Position numbers and translations under genes: made by a program
Assembly: GCA_003497555.1 (NCBI GenBank)
Contig: DNNS01000023.1
Location: forward strand, 6,859 to 12,657
Direction: 5' to 3'
Origin: Spirochaetia bacterium
GTDB taxonomy: Bacteria > Spirochaetota > UBA12135
Length of the DNA: 5,799 nt
Shown here: positions 1-5,073 of the stretch, piece after piece
Layout: every line of letters starts with the position of its first letter
Position numbering within the stretch: the stretch's first letter is position 1
The notes under the pieces: model-generated
The model's input: the letters and a program-made list of their open reading frames with translations, nothing else
Told to the model about the DNA's origin: nothing
Databases searched by the model: none

Positions 1-22
1 GAAGATTAATTTGCGCTTACAT

Positions 23-43
23 CCCTGCGGCAAGACCGCAGGG
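23..43. repeat. GC-rich hairpin, perfect 8-bp stem
   Basis: CCCTGCGG (23-30) and CCGCAGGG (36-43) form a perfect 8-bp stem around the 5-nt loop CAAGA. The stem could transcribe into a stable RNA hairpin, but no T-run follows on either strand, so it is not a standard intrinsic terminator. It may mark the 3' end of an upstream transcript lying outside the window. A frame open from position 2 to a TGA at 149-151 crosses it, but the predicted peptide looks like nothing I recognise. Confidence 0.6.
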
Positions 44-94
44 TGTTACGCGCGGCAAACAAAAAATTATTCATGGCCGCATAGATTTAACGGT

Positions 95-154
95 TTGTCA
101 GTGCCGGTAGAACCGAAGCGAAGAAATAAGACGTCTTTAACCCTGCACTGACAA
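95..154. repeat. Branched inverted repeat: 10-bp outer stem with two inner dyads
   Basis: TTGTCAGTGC (95-104) and GCACTGACAA (145-154) are perfect 10-bp inverted arms. Between them lie a small hairpin, CGGT/ACCG (105-108/112-115), and the perfect 10-bp palindrome AAGACGTCTT (128-137). Together they can fold as a three-way junction. The element lies upstream of the predicted araC-like promoter, so it is not in that gene's leader. It could be the end of an upstream transcript, a small RNA, or a protein-binding region. No T-run follows, which argues against a simple terminator. Confidence 0.5.
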
Positions 155-163
155 TAATTATAA

Positions 164-193
164 TTGATTTTAAAAGGAATTTCATCATATAAT
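164..193 (+). promoter_or_regulatory. Predicted sigma70-type promoter of the AraC-family gene
   Basis: A -35-like TTGATT (164-169) and a perfect -10 TATAAT (188-193) are separated by 18 bp. Transcription would begin near 200, giving a leader of about 28 nt. A GGAAG Shine-Dalgarno element (219-223) then lies 4 nt before the ATG at 228. This is a motif-based prediction only. Confidence 0.5.
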
Positions 194-227
194 CTGGAAA
201 AATTAACTTATACTTTTTGGAAGCAGA

Positions 228-959
228 ATGTTTCAGATTATAAAAGGCAGCCGGCGTTCCGGGCAATACGGATACATACATCAAACTTCCTGCAGCAGGT
301 TATATAACATAATATATGTACAAGAAGGCAGTATAATTCTTCATTTTAATAACACCGAGCATATTGCAAAAAAAGGCATGTGTATTATTTACGGCCCGGG
401 TTATGATCTTAAATATTCTTCCGGGCAGACAGGATTTTCAGGCATTCATGTGGCGGCTAAAACAAGCCGGATTATTCCCCCGCTGTCTCCGCGGGTTTTC
501 CCGGGCAATCACTCTGTCAGATCAGTCGTCGCATTAATCAGTGAAGAGCTTGATAACGTGCTGCATGAAAAAATGAATCCTCTTGAAATTCTTTTTTCCC
601 TGCTTTTATATTATGGAATAAATTACACATTGCGGCAGGCGCCTTCGGCTGTAAGCAGCCTGATAGAAGATGTAAAGCTGCAGATAAAAAAATATTTATA
701 TACAAAATTTTCTATTGCTGAAATAATCGCGGATTTACCGGTAAGCCGCAGGTATCTTTCAGGCTGTTTTACTTTACAGGAAGGCTTAACTATGAAAGAA
801 TACCAGCTGCGTATGAAGATTGCCGAGGCTTGCCGTATACGCAAAGCGGAAAATTTTTCTGAAGAAACACTGGCCGATGATTTGGGATTTTCCTCGGCTC
901 AGCATTTTTCCAGGGTTTTTAAAAGAGTTACCGGCTGTAGTTTCAGAAATTATTTTTAA
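228..959 (+). CDS. AraC-family transcriptional regulator
   Basis: This 243-residue protein has the AraC/XylS architecture. The N-terminal half (about residues 20-80) looks like a small cupin-type sensor fold, including a YNIIYVQEGSIILHF stretch. The C-terminal DNA-binding domain carries two helix-turn-helix motifs: about 162-182 (FSIAEIIADLPVSRRYL) and about 211-235, where LADDLGFSSAQHFSRVFKR matches the family signature (xxxxGFxxxxxFxRxFKxxxG). The protein ends right after this domain, as is usual. The start at 228 is supported by GGAAG at 219-223. Cysteines lie at 22, 52, 180, 202 and 237. The gene lies 124 nt upstream of, and in line with, the permease operon, so it may regulate it, but AraC proteins usually bind direct repeats rather than the palindrome seen at that promoter. 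The ligand is unknown. AraC membership is clear; the regulon is inference. Confidence 0.93.
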   Translation: MFQIIKGSRRSGQYGYIHQTSCSRLYNIIYVQEGSIILHFNNTEHIAKKGMCIIYGPGYDLKYSSGQTGFSGIHVAAKTSRIIPPLSPRVFPGNHSVRSVVALISEELDNVLHEKMNPLEILFSLLLYYGINYTLRQAPSAVSSLIEDVKLQIKKYLYTKFSIAEIIADLPVSRRYLSGCFTLQEGLTMKEYQLRMKIAEACRIRKAENFSEETLADDLGFSSAQHFSRVFKRVTGCSFRNYF

Positions 960-1011
960 TTTTTATGAATAAAAACTGTTTTGTTTATCAAAGAAATAAA
1001 TCATTTTCTGC

Positions 1012-1040
1012 TTGACTTATTATGCATTTTAGTGCATAAT
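1012..1040 (+). promoter_or_regulatory. Strong sigma70-like promoter of the permease operon
   Basis: TTGACT (1012-1017, 5/6 to consensus) and CATAAT (1035-1040, 5/6) are separated by exactly 17 bp. Transcription would begin near 1047, giving a leader of about 37 nt before the ATG at 1084. The spacer and the -10 box lie inside a perfect palindrome (listed separately), so a repressor bound there would block RNA polymerase. Confidence 0.7.
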
Positions 1041-1066
1041 ATAAGCATGCTGATTTTTGCATAATA
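1018..1066. promoter_or_regulatory. Candidate operator: 9-bp palindrome plus a third half-site
   Basis: TATTATGCA (1018-1026) and TGCATAATA (1033-1041) are perfect inverted arms separated by 6 bp, centred in the -35/-10 spacer and covering the -10 box. A third exact copy, TGCATAATA (1058-1066), lies 25 bp downstream of the right arm in the same orientation, in the predicted leader. This arrangement suits a dimeric repressor binding the palindrome. The direct-repeat pair could alternatively suit an AraC-type protein. The cognate regulator is not identifiable from the window. A shorter TTGCATAAT also occurs at 4388-4396, upstream of the receiver-PilZ gene. Confidence 0.6.
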
Positions 1067-1074
1067 AACTCGCC

Positions 1075-1079
1075 GGAGA
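1075..1079 (+). promoter_or_regulatory. Ribosome binding site deciding the permease start
   Basis: GGAGA at 1075-1079 lies 4 nt before the ATG at 1084. An in-frame TTG at 1057 would add nine residues, but it overlaps the third operator half-site and has no Shine-Dalgarno element in front, so 1084 is the better start. Confidence 0.75.
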
Positions 1080-1083
1080 ACCC

Positions 1084-2256
1084 ATGTCTAATTTAAAAAA
1101 AAGCATGATCATACTGGGAGCTTTTATTGCCGCTTACTTTATTCCCTTTTCCAGTCAGGTAGTGGCTAATGCCGTTATGGAAGCATTTCACATGCTGCAG
1201 GAGTATGCCAAAGATCATGTACTGCTTTGTCTTGTACCCGCATTTTTTATCGCAGGCGCCGTTGGTAATTTTATCAGTCAGGGCGCTGTTTTAAAATACC
1301 TTGGCTCCAGAGCCAATAAGGTATTTGCTTATGGTGTGGCGTCTGTTTCCGGCGCGATTTTAGCCGTATGCTCATGCACAGTGCTGCCTCTTTTCGGCAG
1401 TATCTATAAAAGAGGCGCAGGGCTTGGCCCGGCTGTATCCTTTCTGTATTCAGGTCCGGCTATAAATATTTTAGCCATAATTATGACAGCACGAATACTT
1501 GGAATTGAAATTGGAATAGCGCGGGCAGCCGGTGCTGTTTTATTTTCAATAATAATCGGTCTGCTGATGCATTTTATTTTTATTAAAGAAGAAACAGACA
1601 GAAATAAAAATCTGGAACTGCCGATTCCGGGTGATAATAACAAGCCGGAACGTACCCTGGGACAAACAGCATTAAATATTTTTTCCATGATTGGTATACT
1701 GGTATTTGTAAATTGGGGAAAAGATGTCTCAATGAATGTATGGAACGGCATTTTTAACCTGAAATATTATATAACCGGTTTCTTTGGAATTATTCTTGTA
1801 TTGTCGCTTGTCTTCTGGTTTAAAAAAAATGAAATTAAATCATGGATAAATTCAAGTTTTGATTTTGCCCTGCAGATTATGCCTCTGCTTTTCGGCGGTG
1901 TATTAATATCAGGATTTTTACTTGGGCGTCCCGGACATGAAGGCATAATTCCTTCTGCATGGGTAAATACCCTGGTCGGCGGCAATAGTCTGTTTTCCAA
2001 TTTTTTTGCATCTGTGGCCGGAGCATTTATGTATTTTGCCACACTTACCGAAGTACCTATTTTGCAGGGATTAATCGGCAGCGGCATGGGGAAAGGCCCG
2101 GCGCTCGCGCTTCTTCTTGCAGGTCCGGCCCTGTCTTTACCAAGCATGCTGGCTATCAGGAGCATGATCGGAACAAAAAAAACTGCTGTTTATGTGTCAT
2201 TGGTAATTGTCATGGCAACAGTTTCCGGAATGATCTATGGAAATTTTTACAGCTGA
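1084..2256 (+). CDS. ArsP/DUF318-family (PF03773) membrane permease
   Basis: A 390-residue polytopic inner-membrane protein with about ten hydrophobic segments and a polar cytosolic-looking linker near 168-193. The family's internal duplication is visible. Residues 93-135 contain CSCTVLP (Cys96, Cys98) followed by KRGAGLGPAVSFLYSGPA. Residues 318-362 contain LTEVPILQGL followed by GKGPALALLLAGPALSLPS. Only the first copy has the Cys pair, which in this family is a likely site for soft-metal or arsenical binding. PF03773 includes ArsP, the exporter of trivalent organoarsenicals such as methylarsenite; other members are linked to Cu/Zn export or are uncharacterised, so the substrate is inferred. 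It is the first gene of a unit with a CPKC protein 30 nt downstream, a pairing common in anaerobes. The start at 1084 is chosen by its RBS. Confidence 0.88.
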   Translation: MSNLKKSMIILGAFIAAYFIPFSSQVVANAVMEAFHMLQEYAKDHVLLCLVPAFFIAGAVGNFISQGAVLKYLGSRANKVFAYGVASVSGAILAVCSCTVLPLFGSIYKRGAGLGPAVSFLYSGPAINILAIIMTARILGIEIGIARAAGAVLFSIIIGLLMHFIFIKEETDRNKNLELPIPGDNNKPERTLGQTALNIFSMIGILVFVNWGKDVSMNVWNGIFNLKYYITGFFGIILVLSLVFWFKKNEIKSWINSSFDFALQIMPLLFGGVLISGFLLGRPGHEGIIPSAWVNTLVGGNSLFSNFFASVAGAFMYFATLTEVPILQGLIGSGMGKGPALALLLAGPALSLPSMLAIRSMIGTKKTAVYVSLVIVMATVSGMIYGNFYS

Positions 2257-2286
2257 CTAACTGAAAAACGTTAAAAAGGAGTCATC

Positions 2287-2517
2287 ATGAATATTAAAAT
2301 ACTCGGTACCGGATGCCCCAAATGTAAAATCCTTGAAGAAAATACGCGTAAAGCAGTTGAAACTGCGGGAATTAATGCGCAGATTGAAAAAATAACGTCA
2401 TTAAGTGATATCATGAATTACGGGGTCATGCTCACCCCTGCTCTTGTGGTGGACGAAACTGTTAAATCAGCAGGAAAAGTTTTAAGTCCTGATGAAATAA
2501 AAAAAATCTTGATTTAG
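2287..2517 (+). CDS. Small thioredoxin-fold protein (redox-active disulfide protein 2 type)
   Basis: This 76-residue cytosolic protein has no signal peptide. It carries a redox-active CPKC motif (Cys10, Cys13) directly after the first beta strand (MNIKILGTG), and the Thr50-Pro51 pair in MLTPALVV marks the cis-proline loop that faces the active site. Length and layout match the minimal glutaredoxin-like thioredoxins (TM0996/MTH895 type, thioredoxin_3) often encoded beside DUF318 permeases. It probably passes electrons to, or delivers a thiol-bound substrate to, the permease or the downstream Cys-rich protein. The partner is inferred from position only. AAGGAG at 2276-2281, 5 nt before the ATG, supports the start. 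The gap to the permease stop is 30 nt, consistent with one transcript. Confidence 0.92.
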   Translation: MNIKILGTGCPKCKILEENTRKAVETAGINAQIEKITSLSDIMNYGVMLTPALVVDETVKSAGKVLSPDEIKKILI

Positions 2518-2533
2518 CCTTAAGGAGGATTTT

Positions 2534-2914
2534 ATGGCTGAAAAATGCGGTTGTGCCTGTCAGGGCGGAACAAATTTAGTCTTTGCCTGTTCAGGCGCTG
2601 CGGATGTAGGAGCAATCTCGGACCTTGCTGCCCGCAAAATGACCAAAGATGGTATTGGAAAAATGTACTGCCTGGCCGGAATCGGCGGCAATGTAAGCGG
2701 AATTATTGAGACCACAAAAGCTGCTGATCAAATACTGGCTATTGACGGCTGCCCGGTGGCCTGTACAAAAAAATTATTAGAAAGAAACGGCTTTGGCAAT
2801 TTTAAATATATCGAGCTTTCAACTCTTGGTTTTGAAAAAGGCAAATCTCCGGCTGAGGAAAAGGCCGTGACAAAAGTTTTTAATAAAGGGAAAGAACTGC
2901 TTTCCGTCTGCTAA
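2534..2914 (+). CDS. DGC-domain putative zinc-binding protein
   Basis: This 126-residue soluble protein has eight cysteines (5, 7, 9, 19, 46, 73, 77, 126). The N terminus has a CGCAC cluster and FACSGAADVG. The middle has MYCLAGIGG, and residues 71-77 give the name-giving Asp-Gly-Cys motif in DGCPVAC. This matches the DGC family (PF08859), annotated as putative zinc-binding, whose biochemical role I cannot state firmly. The cysteine pattern suits metal or arsenical coordination or dithiol redox chemistry. A strong AAGGAGG (2522-2528), 5 nt before the ATG, suggests high expression. It lies 16 nt after the CPKC gene and is the last gene before a terminator. By context it may act as a metallochaperone or as a reductase subunit with the thioredoxin-like proteins; I recall a proposed ArsE/ArsF reductase but cannot confirm that ArsE is this family. 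Confidence 0.88.
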   Translation: MAEKCGCACQGGTNLVFACSGAADVGAISDLAARKMTKDGIGKMYCLAGIGGNVSGIIETTKAADQILAIDGCPVACTKKLLERNGFGNFKYIELSTLGFEKGKSPAEEKAVTKVFNKGKELLSVC

Positions 2915-2920
2915 ACTGCA

Positions 2921-2952
2921 AATTCCCCGGGGCAGGACCGGGGAATCTTTTT
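2921..2952 (+). terminator. Rho-independent terminator after the permease unit
   Basis: ATTCCCCGG (2922-2930) pairs perfectly with CCGGGGAAT (2938-2946) around a 7-nt loop, followed by CTTTTT (T-run 2948-2952). The stem starts 7 nt after the stop codon of the DGC-domain gene. The other strand has only three Ts after the stem, so it works mainly on the + strand. It separates the first three genes from the CcdA-like pair, unless it is partly read through. Confidence 0.88.
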
Positions 2953-3003
2953 CACTGCTGGATGTAAAATCCGGAATTTTTATAAAACAAGTATGAAGCT
3001 AAA

Positions 3004-3045
3004 GTGAAATATCTTATATATAATTTCAGTCACTGCCGGTGAAAT
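3004..3045 (+). promoter_or_regulatory. Candidate promoter/operator region for the CcdA-like gene
   Basis: The 165-nt gap between the terminator and the next gene contains a perfect -10-like TATAAT (3019-3024) but no convincing -35 box at 16-18 bp. It is flanked by two identical GTGAAAT heptamers (3004-3010 and 3039-3045, 35 bp apart), with an inverted ATTTCA (3023-3028) overlapping the -10. The arrangement could be an activator-dependent promoter. No copy of the TGCATAATA element is present here. No small gene was found in this gap. Confidence 0.35.
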
Positions 3046-3111
3046 CAGGAATTAATTGTTTTATTACAGAGAAACCATAAAATAATGTTTTAACTGCCCG
3101 GAGAAATAATC

Positions 3112-3828
3112 ATGATAATGCAATTATTTACCTCATTAACCAAAGCAATCGAGGGGAGTCCGCAGATAGCTCTTGGAGCATCATTTGTCTGGGGAATTTT
3201 AAGTATTCTGCTTTCTCCCTGCCATCTTTCCGGTATACCGCTGATAGTCGGGTTCATGAGCGGACAATCAAAACTTACTTTTAAAAAGGCTTTTTTAATA
3301 TCTCTGCTTTTTGCTATGGGAATTTTAATCACAATCGCTCTTGTGGGGTTTCTTACCGGTCTGCTGGGAAGGATGATGGGCGACATAGGGATATGGGGAA
3401 ATCTGTTAGTGGCTCTGATTTTTTTTATGGTTGGATTATATCTGCTGGATATTATCAGGTTTTCCTTTCTTGATAAAATCAACCGGCCGCAATTCCATCA
3501 GCGTGGTTATTTTGCCGCATTTTTTTTAGGCCTGGTATTCGGTATTGCGGTTGGACCATGTACCTTTGCCTATATGGCGCCCATGCTCGCTGTTGTTTTC
3601 AGCGCGGCTTCTGCAAGATTTATATATGCAATTTCACTGATTGCCGCCTATGCCCTGGGGCATTGCCTGATTATTATCATTGCCGGTTCATCATTTGAAT
3701 TTATTCAGAAATATCTTGACTGGAATGAGCAGTCAAAAACACCGGTGATTATAAAAAAAATATGCGGTGTACTGGTAATTTCAGGCGGGATTTACCTTGT
3801 ATTCGGTATTATTAAAATCTACATTTAA
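3112..3828 (+). CDS. CcdA/DsbD-type six-helix membrane protein (ArsG-like)
   Basis: A 238-residue inner-membrane protein with about six transmembrane segments (roughly 20-47, 58-86, 94-116, 133-160, 168-194, 215-237), the usual CcdA size. The two paired cysteines of the CcdA/DsbD core are present: Cys37 in LLSPCHLSGIP and Cys150 in VGPCTFAY, each next to a proline. Further cysteines are at 185 and 218. In CcdA these cysteines carry electrons from cytosolic thioredoxin across the membrane to an extracytoplasmic thioredoxin-like partner, and such a partner is encoded 17 nt downstream. Relatives beside ars genes have been described as ArsG, a proposed aromatic-arsenical exporter, so transport is an alternative to electron relay. 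GGAGA at 3100-3104 is 7 nt before the ATG at 3112; a second ATG at 3118 is less likely. No haem-lyase or cytochrome genes are near, which argues against cytochrome c maturation. Confidence 0.87.
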   Translation: MIMQLFTSLTKAIEGSPQIALGASFVWGILSILLSPCHLSGIPLIVGFMSGQSKLTFKKAFLISLLFAMGILITIALVGFLTGLLGRMMGDIGIWGNLLVALIFFMVGLYLLDIIRFSFLDKINRPQFHQRGYFAAFFLGLVFGIAVGPCTFAYMAPMLAVVFSAASARFIYAISLIAAYALGHCLIIIIAGSSFEFIQKYLDWNEQSKTPVIIKKICGVLVISGGIYLVFGIIKIYI

Positions 3829-3845
3829 AACTCGGGAGAAATCAC

Positions 3846-4244
3846 ATGAAAAAATTTTTATTTTTATCCGGTGCGCTGCTGCTGATTGCACTGGCAAACT
3901 GCAGCAGTAAAACAGAAGCAGGCAGTAATAAACAGGGTGAAGGCGGATCAGCAGCCGCTGCCGATTACCAGGTAACTTTTGTAGAACTGGGTTCGGTTAA
4001 CTGCATACCTTGTAAAATGATGCAGCCCATTATGAAAGAAATTGAAGAACAGTACAAGGGAAAAGTCAAAGTGGTTTTTTATGATGTCTGGACACCGGAG
4101 GGAAGAAAACTTGCCGAACCTTATAAAATACGCGTGATTCCCACCCAGGTATTCCTGGATAAAAACGGCAGGGAATATTTCCGGCATGAAGGATTTTTTC
4201 CTAAAGACGAACTGATAAAAGCGCTGGAAATAAAATTAAAATAA
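3846..4244 (+). CDS. Thioredoxin-fold lipoprotein with CIPC active site (ArsF-like)
   Basis: A 132-residue protein with a lipoprotein signal: a Lys-Lys n-region, a hydrophobic core to residue 15, and the lipobox Leu16-Ala17-Asn18-Cys19. Asn before the Cys is unusual for enterobacteria and suggests a relaxed, perhaps spirochaete-like, lipobox. A Ser/Gly/Ala-rich linker (about 20-40) leads to a thioredoxin domain with Cys53-Ile-Pro-Cys56 in place of CGPC, then the cis-proline (Ile98-Pro99-Thr100) in VIPTQVFLDKNG. It should sit on the periplasmic face of the membrane or on the outer membrane (Ser follows the lipid Cys). It is the natural partner of the CcdA-like protein encoded 17 nt upstream. 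Relatives near ars genes have been named ArsF, a proposed nitroreductase subunit; that role is unproven here. GGGAGAA (3834-3840) supports the start. Confidence 0.88.
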   Translation: MKKFLFLSGALLLIALANCSSKTEAGSNKQGEGGSAAAADYQVTFVELGSVNCIPCKMMQPIMKEIEEQYKGKVKVVFYDVWTPEGRKLAEPYKIRVIPTQVFLDKNGREYFRHEGFFPKDELIKALEIKLK

Positions 4245-4306
4245 TTTTTTCCCGGCTGTCAAGTTCTAAAAGGCAGGAAAATTGCATCTAAAAAAATCCC
4301 GGTTTT

Positions 4307-4331
4307 TTTGCCGAAAACTACGGTAAATTTT
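4307..4331 (+). terminator. Possible weak terminator in the gap after the lipoprotein gene
   Basis: TTTGCCG (4307-4313) and CGGTAAA (4321-4327) pair over 7 bp with one G-U, around the loop AAAACTA, followed by TTTT (4328-4331). The stem has only three G-C pairs and lies 63 nt beyond the stop, so termination is uncertain. The flanking CCCGG (4298-4302) and CCGGG (4333-4337) could extend it as an outer stem. Confidence 0.3.
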
Positions 4332-4339
4332 CCCGGGGA

Positions 4340-4399
4340 AGTCTTGCGCGACTATTAAGCGCTTGGTGATTTAGAACACCAGCAAAATTGCATAATTTT
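4340..4399. promoter_or_regulatory. Dyad-rich region upstream of the receiver-PilZ gene
   Basis: Four short dyads are packed into 60 nt: AGTC/GACT (4340-4343/4350-4353), the palindrome AAGCGCTT (4357-4364), TGGTG/CACCA (4364-4368/4377-4381), extendable by two G-C pairs with one bulge, and AAAATT/AATTTT (4384-4389/4394-4399). The last one contains TTGCATAAT (4388-4396), similar to the half-site at the permease promoter. The region could be an operator cluster or structured RNA. The rest of the 187-nt gap (4245-4431) has no gene that I can see. Confidence 0.35.
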
Positions 4400-4416
4400 T
4401 AAAAACATCAAATAAT
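4388..4416 (+). promoter_or_regulatory. Possible promoter of the receiver-PilZ gene
   Basis: TTGCAT (4388-4393) and AATAAT (4411-4416) are spaced by 17 bp, a weak -35 (3/6) with a good -10 (5/6). Transcription would start near 4423, leaving a leader of only about 9 nt. That fits the lack of a Shine-Dalgarno sequence before the ATG at 4432. Confidence 0.3.
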
Positions 4417-4431
4417 CTATACGATTAATAT

Positions 4432-5070
4432 ATGGACTTTAAAACCGCAGAACTGATTCCCCATGTGCTTTTAATTGAAGATGATCCGGCCATCAGAAGC
4501 CTTTTTGAAAACATTCTTTTCAATAACAATATAAGAATTGACTGCGCTTCACGAATTTCCGAAGCGGCTGAAAAATTAAACCGGCATATGTATACGGTAA
4601 TAATATCGGATTTTGAACTTACCGACGGAACCGGTGAAGAGGTTATCGATTTTATAATTAAAAAAAAAATAATTACGCCAACCTGTATCTATTCCGGTTC
4701 GGCAATCAGTAATGAATTAAAAAACCGGATTTTTGCCTTTATCAACAAAACCGGTCCTGTTTCCGGTGTTCTGGAAACCATACAAAAAGCCCATATTGAA
4801 TATCTGCAGCGCAACCGCCGGAATGAACCGCGCATTTCATACCGCATGTACGAAAAAGAAATTGAGACCATGATCCGTGAAACCAAGTTTACAGCTTCCA
4901 TACTTGACGAAAGCAGTTCCGGTAAGAAAATATTTTTACGTCCGCCTAATGTCCTTTCCCTTGCCGCAGACAGTCTGCTGATCGCCGGCGAAAACAAACC
5001 GTATCAGAAAATCTGGCAGAGAAAAAACGGACAGGGCTGGCAGCTGGGCATAAGGAAAAAAAAAGAATAA
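4432..5070 (+). CDS. Response regulator: receiver domain fused to PilZ domain
   Basis: This 212-residue protein has two domains. Residues 10-120 form a CheY-like receiver: acidic triad part Glu16-Asp17-Asp18, phospho-acceptor Asp60 in VIISDFEL, Ser88/Ser90 at the switch position, and conserved Lys106 in FINKTGP. Residues 128-212 carry PilZ hallmarks: the RxxxR motif (Arg130, Arg134 in RRNEPR), DxSxxG (Asp159, Ser161, Gly164) and a late Trp/LGIR strand (203-208). PilZ domains with both motifs usually bind cyclic di-GMP, so the protein should combine phosphorylation and c-di-GMP input, with no DNA-binding domain. No histidine kinase is adjacent. The ATG is fixed by an in-frame TAA at 4426-4428, and no Shine-Dalgarno precedes it. 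A run of ten A (4660-4669) inside the receiver and nine A (5056-5064) near the stop are possible slippage sites. The sulfatase follows after 3 nt. Confidence 0.85.
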   Translation: MDFKTAELIPHVLLIEDDPAIRSLFENILFNNNIRIDCASRISEAAEKLNRHMYTVIISDFELTDGTGEEVIDFIIKKKIITPTCIYSGSAISNELKNRIFAFINKTGPVSGVLETIQKAHIEYLQRNRRNEPRISYRMYEKEIETMIRETKFTASILDESSSGKKIFLRPPNVLSLAADSLLIAGENKPYQKIWQRKNGQGWQLGIRKKKE

Positions 5071-5073
5071 CTT

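Noticed and set aside
2..151. Open + frame from the left edge to a TGA, possible tail of an upstream gene
   Set aside because: About 50 codons, crosses both inverted-repeat elements, has no recognisable protein features or clear start, and is short enough to be chance.
85..154. Integron attC-like site (ATTTAAC at 85-91 fits RYYYAAC, followed by a large stem)
   Set aside because: No matching GTTRRRY core follows the second arm, and no integrase or cassette organisation is visible.
960..975. TTTTTA/TAAAAA hairpin after the AraC gene as a terminator
   Set aside because: Only A-T pairs with a 4-nt loop and no clean T-run directly after it; too weak to call.
1018..1041. NtrC-type binding site, because TGCACTAAAATGCA on the minus strand resembles it
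   Set aside because: The spacing between the TGCA ends is too short for the usual 17-bp NtrC site, and the promoter looks sigma70-like, not sigma54.
1057..1083. Nine-residue N-terminal extension of the permease from a TTG start
   Set aside because: No Shine-Dalgarno before it, overlaps the third operator half-site, and the ATG at 1084 has a proper GGAGA.
3112..3828. True CcdA for cytochrome c maturation
   Set aside because: No haem-handling, apocytochrome or Res genes nearby; the context is an ArsP-type cassette, so only family-level similarity is claimed.
4232..4250. AT-only hairpin plus T-run at the end of the lipoprotein gene
   Set aside because: Stem AAAATT/AATTTT has no G-C pairs and overlaps the coding end, so it is unlikely to terminate transcription.
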